From the NCBI RefSeq assembly GCF_027587195.1, contig NZ_JAPDDP010000061.1, positions 1 to 47,227 of the forward strand: a DNA stretch of 47,227 nt, read 5' to 3'. Of the stretch, positions 32,935 through 40,188 are shown in pieces (within the stretch, counting starts at the first letter, position 1; the number at the start of each line of letters is the position of its first letter). The translations under genes were made by a program, and so were the position numbers. The notes below the pieces were generated by a model, which worked only from the letters and a program-made list of their open reading frames with translations, was not told the origin of the DNA and ran no database searches. The DNA is from Solirubrobacter phytolaccae (GTDB taxonomy: Bacteria > Actinomycetota > Thermoleophilia > Solirubrobacterales > Solirubrobacteraceae).

Positions 32935-35130
32935 ATGCAATCCCGCAACCTCGCGGCGCGCGCAGGCCGATGGAGCGCGCAGCACCGCAAGACCGCCATC
33001 TTCGGATGGTTGCTGTTCGTGGTCCTCGCGACCGTGATCGGCGGTTCGGTCGGCCAACGCACGCTCGAGTCCTCGAAGATGGGCAACGGCGAGTCCAAGC
33101 GCCACGACCTGCTCGTCGACGGCGCCGGCTTCCCGAAGGACGTCGGCGAGCGCGTCCTGGTCCAGGGTCGCGACGGCGCGCTCCGGGCCGACAGCCCGCA
33201 GGTCACCGCCGCGGTGAAGGACGTCACCACGCGCCTCGATCAACTCCCCGGCGTACGCGAAGTCGAGGCACCGATCACCTCCAAGGACGGGCGCTCCGTG
33301 CTCGTCACGTTCTCCCTGCCCGGCAGCGAGAAGGACAACGACACGGCCCACCTGGAGGAGATCGCCGGCGCGCCGATGGCCGCCGTCGCCGCGGTCCAGA
33401 AGGCCCACCCCGAGCTGCGCGTGGAGCAGCACGGCGGCGCGTCCGAGCAGAAGGCGCTCGGCAAGCAGCGCAAGGCCGAAGAGGCGCGCGAGCAGCAGCT
33501 CTCGATGGGCGGCACGCTGCTCATCCTCGCGCTGACGTTCGGCGCGCTGGTCGCGGCGGGTGTGCCGCTGCTGCTCGGCATCACGTCGATCGCGGCCACG
33601 ATCGGGCTGCTCGGCCCGCTCAGCCAGCTCTCCCCGCTGCACGGCGCCGTCCAGCAGGTCGTGCTGCTGATCGGCCTGGCCGTCGGCGTCGACTACGCGA
33701 TGTTCTACCTGCGCCGGATGACGCAGGAGCAGGACCGTGGGCGCTCACCTGAGGACGCGCTGGAGGTGGCCGCGGCGACGTCCGGCCGCGCCGTGCTGAT
33801 CTCCGGCTTCACCGTGATGGCCGCGATGGCCGGCATGTTCCTGTCGGGCAACGCGATCTTCTCCTCGTTCGGCGTCGGCACGATCCTCGTGGTCGCCGTC
33901 GCGATGCTCGGCTCGCTCACGTTCCTCCCCGCCGTGCTGTCCTACCTCGGCCAGAAGGGGTGGCTCGAGAAGGGCCGGCTGCCGTTCATCCTCAAGCGCC
34001 GCCATCGCTCGAACGGCGAGTCGCGCGTGTGGAACGCCGTCCTCTCGCGCGTGCTGGCCCGTCCGGTCGTGTCCGTGATCGTCGCCGGCGGCGCGCTCGT
34101 CGCCCTGTCCGTGCCCGCGCTCGGCATGCACTTCAAGGAGCCCGGGCTCGAGGGCATGTCCCGCAGCGAGCCGATCATCCAGACGCTCGACCGGATCGAC
34201 GCCGCGTTCCCGGGTGACACGCTCGCCGCGAGCGTCGTCGTCAAGGCCGAGGACGTGACGGCCGCGCCGGTGCGGCAGGCGATCGACGAGCTGCAGGCGC
34301 AGGCGCTCGCCACGGGCAAGCTGAACGAGCCGTTCCGCACGGAGGTCAGCCCCGACAGGACAGTGGCCATCGTCTCGATGGCGATCGACGGCAAGGGCAC
34401 GGACGCCGCGTCCGCGGCCTCGCTCGACGCGCTGCGCGACGACGTCGTGCCCGCGACGGTCGGCCGGCTGCCCGGCGCGGAGGTCGCGGTCGGTGGCATG
34501 ACGGCGTGGTCGAAGGACTTCCTCGACGTCATGCAGGCGCGTCTGCCGCTGGTGTTCGGGTTCGTGCTCACGCTGGCCTTCGTGCTGCTGCTCGTCACGT
34601 TCCGCTCGATCGTCGTGCCGCTGAAGGCGATCGTGCTCAACCTGCTGTCGGTCGGCGCCGCGTACGGCGTGCTCACGCTGGTCTTTCAGGACGGTCACGG
34701 CGAGTCGCTGCTCGGCTTCACGTCGGTCGGCGGGATCACGCCGTGGCTGCCGCTGTTCCTGTTCGTCGTGCTCTTCGGCCTGTCGATGGACTACCACGTG
34801 TTCGTCCTGAGCAAGGTCCGTGAGCTGGTGGACCGCGGCCGCACGACCGAGCAGGCCGTGGCCGAGGGCATCAAGTCCACGGCGAGCGTGATTACGAGCG
34901 CCGCGGCCGTCATGGTCGTCACGTTCGCCGCGTTCGCGACGGGCTCCGACCAGACGATGAAGCAGCTCGGCGTCGGCCTCGCGGCCGCCGTCCTGATCGA
35001 CGCGACGATCGTCCGCGCGGTGCTGCTGCCCGCGACGATGAAGCTGCTGGGCGAGCGCAACTGGTGGCTCCCCCGGCGCCTCGGCTGGCTCCCGAAGTTC
35101 GAGCACGAGCCGGCGGTCGCGCCCGCGTAG
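32935..35130 (+). CDS. MMPL/RND-family membrane transporter
   Basis: This 731-aa integral membrane protein has the two-fold repeat of the MMPL family: one membrane segment, an extracytoplasmic loop (about 45-180), five segments, a cytoplasmic link, then the same again. Family motifs seen are 'GVDYAMFYLRRM' in the first half and 'GLSMDYHVFVLSKVRE' in the second, containing the proton-relay Asp and Tyr residues. Such proteins export lipids, siderophores or drugs by proton-motive force. ATG 32935 is chosen because a CGGAG lies upstream and the sequence 'SRNLAARAGRWSAQHRK' is the typical beginning; ATG 32905 is in frame. A strong terminator follows. Confidence 0.9.
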   Translation: MQSRNLAARAGRWSAQHRKTAIFGWLLFVVLATVIGGSVGQRTLESSKMGNGESKRHDLLVDGAGFPKDVGERVLVQGRDGALRADSPQVTAAVKDVTTRLDQLPGVREVEAPITSKDGRSVLVTFSLPGSEKDNDTAHLEEIAGAPMAAVAAVQKAHPELRVEQHGGASEQKALGKQRKAEEAREQQLSMGGTLLILALTFGALVAAGVPLLLGITSIAATIGLLGPLSQLSPLHGAVQQVVLLIGLAVGVDYAMFYLRRMTQEQDRGRSPEDALEVAAATSGRAVLISGFTVMAAMAGMFLSGNAIFSSFGVGTILVVAVAMLGSLTFLPAVLSYLGQKGWLEKGRLPFILKRRHRSNGESRVWNAVLSRVLARPVVSVIVAGGALVALSVPALGMHFKEPGLEGMSRSEPIIQTLDRIDAAFPGDTLAASVVVKAEDVTAAPVRQAIDELQAQALATGKLNEPFRTEVSPDRTVAIVSMAIDGKGTDAASAASLDALRDDVVPATVGRLPGAEVAVGGMTAWSKDFLDVMQARLPLVFGFVLTLAFVLLLVTFRSIVVPLKAIVLNLLSVGAAYGVLTLVFQDGHGESLLGFTSVGGITPWLPLFLFVVLFGLSMDYHVFVLSKVRELVDRGRTTEQAVAEGIKSTASVITSAAAVMVVTFAAFATGSDQTMKQLGVGLAAAVLIDATIVRAVLLPATMKLLGERNWWLPRRLGWLPKFEHEPAVAPA

Positions 35131-35148
35131 GAGGCTTGAAGACCGGAT

Positions 35149-35176
35149 CGAACGCCCCGCTCCTGCGGGGCGTTCG
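35149..35176 (+). terminator. Strong hairpin terminator after the MMPL gene
   Basis: Perfect 12-bp stem (CGAACGCCCCGC / GCGGGGCGTTCG) with a 4-base loop, 18 bp after the transporter stop and 44 bp before the next start. Confidence 0.8.
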
Positions 35177-35220
35177 GCGTTCCGGTAGCGTCGCTCGCAC
35201 CAACCGAGAGGGTGACGGCA

Positions 35221-36918
35221 ATGACGCTGCGAGCCGGTGGTCGGAGCACCAAGCGCACACGTTTGGTGGGGTCAACCGCGACGGTCCTCCTGGGAGGTGT
35301 CCTCGCCGGTGCGGCGCCGGTTGCGGCGGCCGAGTACCCCGTCGGCCACGACGTGCAGCGGATCGTCGTGCCCGGGTCGGCGCAGGGCGAGCCGCGCCAG
35401 GTGGACGTGCACCTCTGGTACCCCGCGACCGCTTCGACGCTCCCCAAGACCGTCTACACGTCCGCGCTGCACGGTGTTCCCGTTCCGGCCCCGTTCGCGC
35501 CGCTCGGGTGGACGGTCGAGGCCGAGCTGGCGCAGGAGGACGCGCCGGTGGCGGCGACCGGGAAGCCGTTCGGCGTGATCGTCTTCTCGCACGGCAACAC
35601 GAACGACCCCATGGACTACGCACACACCCTGGAGCGGATCGCGGCCGGCGGGTTCGTGGTCGCCGCGCCCTCGCACACCAACAACACGCAGGAGGACGCG
35701 CGGATCGACGCCTACAACGCGCTGGCGGGAGCGACGCCGCGGCCGTGCAACGACGGGCGCGCCGGGCCGTGCTCACGCGCCAGCGTCCCGTTCAGCATGG
35801 CCGACCGCACGCGCGACGTCTCGAAGGTCCTCGACGCGCTGCCCGGCTGGTTCGGGTCGCGGATCGACGTCGCCCAGGCCGGGCTGCTCGGGCACTCCCG
35901 CGGCACGCTGACCGCGCTCGCGACCGCCGGCGGCAGCGCGCCGCCGGTGCCCGCCAACCCGACGTGCTCCGGCGACCCGGCCCGCTGCTGGCCGCTGACC
36001 GCGGACCCGCGCGTCGTGGCCGTGATGGGCATGGCGATCGGCCAGCAGCCGATCTCGCTCGGCGTCGACTACAAGGCGATCAAGGTGCCGACGCTGCTGG
36101 TCTCCGCCGCGAAGGACCTGATGTCCCCGCCGCTGGTGAGCCAGAACGCATACGCCGCGATCACGAGCGCCGACAAGCGCCTCGTGTCGATCCCCAACGG
36201 GGTCCATCGCAGCTTCGACTCGACCTACTGCGACCAGATGCAGGCGGCGGGACGGCGCGTCGCCGCCAACGCCGACGCGGCGCTCGACCGGCACACGTTC
36301 GAGCGGATCGTGACCAGCCTCAACTCGGGCTGGGGCACCGACTTCTGCTCGTTCGCGAGCTTCGCGGGCATCGAGGAGCTCACGCGGATCGCGACCGGCG
36401 GCTTCACGCCGACCGCGACGAACGTGCCCGTCACCGGGCTGGACACGGACGCGGTCAAGGAGCAGATGGCGGCGCTGGCGGTCGACTTCTTCGGCACCCG
36501 GCTGGCGCGCGTCGCGAGCGGCGGGGTGAGCGGCACCGTCCCGGCGACGCTCGCGCTCACGCTCGGCACGCCGGCGTCGTTCGGCGCGTTCGTCCCGGGC
36601 GTCGACCGCACCTACGACGCGAGCACGAGGGCGACCGTCACCTCGACGGCCGGCAGCGCACAGCTCTCGGTCGGCGACCCGAGCGCCACGGCCACCGGCC
36701 GGCTGGTCAACGGCAACTTCGCCCTCGACCAGCCGCTGCAGGTGCGCGCGAACGGCGCGCCCTCGGCCCCGCTCGGCGCCCTACGTGACTACGCGGGCCC
36801 GGTCAGCAACGACGTGTCCACGGTCGACTTCCGGCAGACGATCGCGCGCACGCAGCCGCTCAGGACCGGCGTGTACAGCAAGACGCTCACGTTCACGCTG
36901 TCGACGACGGCGCCGTGA
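35221..36918 (+). CDS. Secreted alpha/beta hydrolase (PAF-acetylhydrolase/lipase-like) carrying the shared C-terminal module
   Basis: This 565-aa exported enzyme has a signal peptide (about 1-38). The alpha/beta-hydrolase domain (about 45-400) shows the oxyanion segment 'VFSHGN', the nucleophile elbow 'GHSRG' (Ser about 225), a likely Asp in 'SAAKDLMSPP' (about 300) and His in 'NGVHRSF' (about 330). The layout resembles PAF-acetylhydrolase and dienelactone-hydrolase-like esterases. From about 436 to the last residue it carries the same module as the three giant surface proteins ('LGTPASFGAFVPGV', 'FRQTIARTQPLRTG', ending 'YSKTLTFTLSTTAP'), with small insertions. ATG 35221 has a purine-rich site upstream; GTG 35212 is the alternative. 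The shared end suggests the same surface destination. Confidence 0.85.
   Translation: MTLRAGGRSTKRTRLVGSTATVLLGGVLAGAAPVAAAEYPVGHDVQRIVVPGSAQGEPRQVDVHLWYPATASTLPKTVYTSALHGVPVPAPFAPLGWTVEAELAQEDAPVAATGKPFGVIVFSHGNTNDPMDYAHTLERIAAGGFVVAAPSHTNNTQEDARIDAYNALAGATPRPCNDGRAGPCSRASVPFSMADRTRDVSKVLDALPGWFGSRIDVAQAGLLGHSRGTLTALATAGGSAPPVPANPTCSGDPARCWPLTADPRVVAVMGMAIGQQPISLGVDYKAIKVPTLLVSAAKDLMSPPLVSQNAYAAITSADKRLVSIPNGVHRSFDSTYCDQMQAAGRRVAANADAALDRHTFERIVTSLNSGWGTDFCSFASFAGIEELTRIATGGFTPTATNVPVTGLDTDAVKEQMAALAVDFFGTRLARVASGGVSGTVPATLALTLGTPASFGAFVPGVDRTYDASTRATVTSTAGSAQLSVGDPSATATGRLVNGNFALDQPLQVRANGAPSAPLGALRDYAGPVSNDVSTVDFRQTIARTQPLRTGVYSKTLTFTLSTTAP
36526..36918 (+). other. Region encoding the shared C-terminal module (hydrolase copy)
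   Basis: Codes for about 130 residues homologous to the last 115-118 residues of the proteins ending at 10886, 15278 and 19562. Conserved points are 'VPATL.LTLG', 'FGAF.PGV', 'STAG.A.LSV', 'GPVSN', 'LRTG.YS' and a stop right after 'TLTFTLSTT.P'. Confidence 0.8.
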
Positions 36919-36924
36919 GGTGGC

Positions 36925-37125
36925 TCAGCAGCCCATGTGACGGATCGGGTCGCAGACCCCGCCGTCGCGCATGATGATCCCCTGCGTCGTCGCCGACGGC
37001 GCGGGGGCGGCGGTGACGACACGAGGCGTGCTGGTGGTCGCGGCGGAGGCCGGCGCGACCACCGTGACGACGGCGAGCGTCGGGATGGCGAACAGGGCGA
37101 GCGTGCGGCGGAGAGCGGTGAACAC
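36925..37125 (-). CDS. Small secreted peptide (66 aa) with two C-terminal cysteines
   Basis: The frame opens with GTG at 37125, 8 bp after an AAAGGA ribosome site. A clear signal peptide (about 1-28, 'VVTVVAPASA') leads to a mature peptide of about 38 residues ending 'GGVCDPIRHMGC'. The two cysteines could form one disulfide. No family recognised. It lies downstream of the region-4-less sigma factor on the same strand, and converges with the secreted hydrolase (6 bp between stops). The ribosome site plus signal peptide make it a likely real gene. Confidence 0.6.
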   Translation of the reverse strand: MFTALRRTLALFAIPTLAVVTVVAPASAATTSTPRVVTAAPAPSATTQGIIMRDGGVCDPIRHMGC

Positions 37126-37220
37126 GGGTGAGTCCTTTCAGACGTGTGCGGGGTCCGCTCACCCTCCCGGCCGCGCCGCCCGGCAACTATGGGGGAAACC
37201 CCTTGACCTGACCCGGGGGA

Positions 37221-37787
37221 TCAAGCCGCGAGCACCAGGTCGCCCAGCGTGCGCGAGCCGTCACCGACCGGGCAGTCGAGCGAGGCGGGCTCGCGGCACA
37301 CCTCCAGCAACAGGTCGACCGTCTCCCGTGGCAGCTCGGCCTCCGCCATCAGCTCGTCGATCGACGGCGGGCGGCCGAGGTCGTCCTCGAGCCGGCGTTC
37401 GGCGGTGGCGAGCCGGCGCGCGGCGCGGTTCATGTGCGCGGGAATCCGGATCGCGCGGCCGGTCTTCTCGAGCCCGCGGTAGATCGACTGGCGGATCCAC
37501 AGCGTCGCGTAGGTCGAGAAGCGCGTTCCCGCCCGCCAGTCGTACTTCTCGGTGGCGCGGATCAGCCCGAGCATGCCCTCCTGCACGAGGTCGGGCAGCG
37601 TCAGCCCGTGCCCCTGGTAGTGGCGGGCGATCGAGACCACGAGCCGGATGTTGGAGACGACGAGCCGCTCCTTGGCGGCCAGGTCGCCGCGTTCGATGCG
37701 GCGCGCGAGGGCGCGCTCCTCGGCCCGGGTCAGCAGCGGGTGCGCATCGGTGTGGGAGAGCAGCAGGGTGAGCGGTTCGGGGATCAC
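37221..37787 (-). CDS. Sigma-70-type factor lacking region 4
   Basis: This 188-aa protein has region 1.2 ('HPLLTRAEERALARRIERGD'), region 2 ('RLVVSNIRLVVSIARHYQGH', 'LPDLVQEGMLGLIRATEKYD', 'TRFSTYATLWIRQSIYRG') and region 3 ('IPAHMNRAARRLATAERRLE', ending 'PVGDGSRTLGDLV'). In a SigA-like protein 'LGD' would be followed by an acidic linker and region 4, but here a stop comes four codons later. The 95 bp beyond encode no region 4 in any frame, so it is not a simple frameshift. The start is GTG at 37787 with AAAGG upstream. Without region 4 it cannot contact a -35 element or the beta-flap in the normal way. It may use extended -10 promoters or act as a regulator. Confidence 0.85.
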   Translation of the reverse strand: MIPEPLTLLLSHTDAHPLLTRAEERALARRIERGDLAAKERLVVSNIRLVVSIARHYQGHGLTLPDLVQEGMLGLIRATEKYDWRAGTRFSTYATLWIRQSIYRGLEKTGRAIRIPAHMNRAARRLATAERRLEDDLGRPPSIDELMAEAELPRETVDLLLEVCREPASLDCPVGDGSRTLGDLVLAA

Positions 37788-37817
37788 GTGCGAGGCCTTT
37801 CTGGGATCGAAGTGGGA

Positions 37818-37859
37818 CGCCGGCCGGGCGGCCGCGAGGAGGAGGCCGCCCGGCCGGCG
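37818..37859 (-). terminator. 16-bp-stem hairpin between the 74-aa gene and the sigma gene
   Basis: Perfect 16-bp stem (CGCCGGCCGGGCGGCC / GGCCGCCCGGCCGGCG) with a 10-base loop, 7 bp after the stop of the small gene and 30 bp before the sigma start. It likely separates the two transcripts, or sits in the sigma leader as a control element. Confidence 0.7.
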
Positions 37860-37866
37860 CTGGGGG

Positions 37867-38091
37867 TCAGGTGGTCGCGGGACTGGGCACGGCGGCGTGC
37901 GCGAGTGCCCAGTCGAGTGCGAAGTCGGCCACGGACTCCCAGCCGTCCCGCCCGAGTGCTGCGTCGGTCTGGGCGGGGAGCGCCTTGTATTCGGTGATCG
38001 CGGCACCGCGGTAGAAGCGCTTGGTCGCCACCGCGGCCAGTGACGCGGGCGCGAGGTGGTCGATCAGCACCACGGTGTCGGTCGTCTCCAT
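37867..38091 (-). CDS. Small hypothetical protein (74 aa)
   Basis: ATG at 38091 gives 'METTDTVVLIDHLAPASLAA' and a mixed hydrophobic/charged sequence with 'KRFYRGAAITEYKALP'. There is no signal peptide, membrane segment or known motif. The ribosome site is weak. Support comes from normal codon-position GC, a following strong hairpin and its place at the head of a minus-strand group. A longer frame to 38232 is less likely, as its extra residues look non-coding. Confidence 0.5.
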   Translation of the reverse strand: METTDTVVLIDHLAPASLAAVATKRFYRGAAITEYKALPAQTDAALGRDGWESVADFALDWALAHAAVPSPATT

Positions 38092-38134
38092 GGCCGGAAC
38101 GCTCGCAGCGGGGCCACCCCGCTCGCATCGGTGA

Positions 38135-38211
38135 CGGTCCCTGGTCGTGCCACTGGGGTGTCCCGCGCCTGGGTACTGGGGCCACTCACCAGGGATCCAC
38201 ACCAGGGACCG
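38135..38211. repeat. Three copies of an ACCAGGGA(T/C)C motif in a divergent promoter region
   Basis: CGGTCCCTGGT (38135-38145) is the exact inverse of ACCAGGGACCG (38201-38211). ACCAGGGATCC (38188-38198) lies 2 bp before that copy as a direct repeat. The region (38092-38285) separates a small minus-strand gene from the esterase operon, so these are candidate operator sites. Confidence 0.55.
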
Positions 38212-38285
38212 ACACGGACGCGAGCCGGGCACGTCGCCGGAAGAGTGCTCGGCGCATGCTCCATTCGACCGAAAGGGTCCCCACC

Positions 38286-39005
38286 ATGCGTCCCACTGTC
38301 GTGCTCGTCCACGGCGCGTTCGCCGAGTCCTCGAGCTGGAACGGCGTCCTCGCCCGGCTCAGCGAGGCCGGCCTCCCCGCCGTCGCGTTCGCCAACCCGT
38401 TGCGCTCGGTCGCCGCCGACGCCGAGGCGCTCTCGGATCGTCTGCGCACGATCGACGGCCCCGTCGTGCTCGTCGGCCACTCCTACGGCGGCATGGTCAT
38501 CACCAACGTCGACCAGAGCGCCGCGGAGATCGTGGCCGCGGTCTACGTGTGCGCGTTCGCGCCCGACCTCGGCGAGTCGGCCAACGAGCTCGCCGCCAAG
38601 TTCCCCGGCAGCACGCTGGCCGAGGCGCTGGAGCCGGTCGCGCGCGGCGACGCCGGCGAGACCGACCTGTACATCACCAAGGCGCGCTTCCACTCGCAGT
38701 TCTGCGCCGACGTGAACGGGGACACGGCAGCGCGCATGTACGAGACCCAGCGCCCGATCACGCTCGAGGCGCTCCAGGAGCCTTCCAGCGACGAGCGCTG
38801 CCTGTGGAAGGACGTGCCGACGTACTCCGTGGTCGGCGCCGAGGACCGCAACATCCCGGCCGAGACGCAGCGCTTCATGGCGGGGCGTGCCGGCGCGCGT
38901 CGCACGCTGGAGCTGGCCGACGGCTCGCACGCCGTGGCCGTCGCGCAGCCCGGCCCGATCGTCGAGGTCGTCCTGGAAGCCGCGGCCGCCCCGGTGGCGA
39001 GCTGA
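38286..39005 (+). CDS. Alpha/beta hydrolase (esterase), first of a coupled trio
   Basis: This 239-aa cytoplasmic hydrolase has the compact fold of plant-MeSalicylate/RsbQ-like esterases: 'VLVHGAFAESSSW' (8-19, oxyanion region), nucleophile elbow 'VGHSYGG' with Ser66, likely Asp187 in 'GAEDRNIP' and His215 in 'ADGSHAV'. ATG 38286 is preceded by AAAGGG. Its stop overlaps the next start by 1 bp (TGATG), so translation is coupled to the second esterase. Substrate unknown. Control is probably through the ACCAGGGA repeats upstream. Confidence 0.88.
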   Translation: MRPTVVLVHGAFAESSSWNGVLARLSEAGLPAVAFANPLRSVAADAEALSDRLRTIDGPVVLVGHSYGGMVITNVDQSAAEIVAAVYVCAFAPDLGESANELAAKFPGSTLAEALEPVARGDAGETDLYITKARFHSQFCADVNGDTAARMYETQRPITLEALQEPSSDERCLWKDVPTYSVVGAEDRNIPAETQRFMAGRAGARRTLELADGSHAVAVAQPGPIVEVVLEAAAAPVAS

Positions 39006-39973
39006 TGTCCGTCACGCCCACGCACGCGCCCGTCGTGCTCGAGCCCGAGTCGCAGGCGTTCGTCGAGGCCACCGCGAACCCGCCCTACCTGTACGAGCTC
39101 ACCCCGGACGAGGCCCGCAAGGTCCTCGACGACGTGCAGGCCGCGCCGATCGACAAGCTGCCGGTCGACGAGCAGTGGATCACCGTCTCCGCCGCGGTCG
39201 GCGACGTGCGCGTGCGGATCGTCCGCCCCGCCGGCGCGACCGGCACGCTCCCGGTGATCCTCTACATGCACGGCGGCGGCTGGGTGCTCGGCAACGCCGG
39301 CACGCACGACCGGCTCGTGCGCGAGCTGGCCGTCGGGGCGCACGCCGCGCTGGCGTTCGTCGAGTACGACCGCTCGCCCGAGGCGCGCTACCCCGTCGCG
39401 ATCGAGCAGGGCTACGCGACCGCGCGCTGGATCACGGCCGAGGGCGCCGCACACGGACTCGACGCGACCCGGATGGCCGTGGCGGGCGACTCCGTCGGAG
39501 GCGGCATGACCGCCGCCCTCGCGCTGATGGCCCACGACCGCGGCGACGTGCGGTTCGTCCAGCAGTCGATGTTCTACCCCGTCACCGACGGCGCGCAGGA
39601 CACCGGCTCCTACGCCGAGTTCGCCGAGGGCTACTTCCTCCTGGCCAAGTCGATGGCGTGGTTCTGGGACTGCTACTGCCCGGACGCCGAGCAGCGCCTC
39701 GAGCCGTACGCGTCCCCGCTGCGCGCGAGCGACGAGCAGCTCGCCGGGCTCCCGCCTGCGCTCGTGATCGTCGACGAGGCCGACGTGCTCCGAGACGAGG
39801 GCGAGGCGTACGGCGCGCGACTGCGCGCGGCGGGCGTGCCGGTCACGACCGTCCGCTACGACGGCATCACGCACGACTTCATGATGCTGACGCCGCTGGC
39901 GAACACGCACGCCACGCGGGGCGCCGTCGCCCAGGCCATCACCTTCCTGCGCGCGGCGCTGCACGGATCATGA
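39005..39973 (+). CDS. HSL-family alpha/beta hydrolase (carboxylesterase)
   Basis: This 322-aa enzyme belongs to the hormone-sensitive-lipase group: oxyanion motif 'HGGGW' (89-93), nucleophile elbow 'GDSVGGG' with Ser163, Asp260 in 'VDEADVLRDEG' and His290 in 'GITHDF'. Such enzymes hydrolyse short acyl esters or lactones. The start ATG overlaps the stop of the first esterase, and its own stop overlaps the next ATG (ATGA, 39970-39973). Two esterases of different subfamilies in one coupled operon suggest successive steps on one compound. Confidence 0.9.
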   Translation: MSVTPTHAPVVLEPESQAFVEATANPPYLYELTPDEARKVLDDVQAAPIDKLPVDEQWITVSAAVGDVRVRIVRPAGATGTLPVILYMHGGGWVLGNAGTHDRLVRELAVGAHAALAFVEYDRSPEARYPVAIEQGYATARWITAEGAAHGLDATRMAVAGDSVGGGMTAALALMAHDRGDVRFVQQSMFYPVTDGAQDTGSYAEFAEGYFLLAKSMAWFWDCYCPDAEQRLEPYASPLRASDEQLAGLPPALVIVDEADVLRDEGEAYGARLRAAGVPVTTVRYDGITHDFMMLTPLANTHATRGAVAQAITFLRAALHGS

Positions 39974-40188
39974 CGCTCATCCACGTCGTGCTCACCGGGC
40001 CCGAGGAGGCCTACGACAACCACGTCGAGCTGTGGTGCGGTCACGACCAGCTCGGCGTGACCGTCCTGCACGAGGGACGGCTGCACCTGCGGATCGACCC
40101 ACGGCCGGACGGGCAGCCGTGGCTCGTGGACACCACGAGCCTGGCTGCCGGCCTGACCGAGACCGCCGAGCGGATCGCCGCCTACTGA
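39970..40188 (+). CDS. Small protein (72 aa) coupled to the esterase genes
   Basis: ATG 39970 overlaps the stop of the second esterase by 4 bp. The 72-aa product ('MTLIHVVLTGPEEAYDNHVE', then 'LWCGHDQLGVTVLHEGRLHL') has short beta strands and a helix near the end, with no signal peptide or known motif. Coupling and codon-position GC support a real gene. Role unknown, perhaps an accessory to the esterases. The 3' end overlaps the convergent rhamnosidase by 7 bp. Confidence 0.7.
   Translation: MTLIHVVLTGPEEAYDNHVELWCGHDQLGVTVLHEGRLHLRIDPRPDGQPWLVDTTSLAAGLTETAERIAAY

Noticed and set aside
37126-37220. Remains of sigma region 4 after a frameshift
   Set aside because: None of the minus-strand frames here encodes region 4 motifs, so the short sigma factor is not explained by a single indel.
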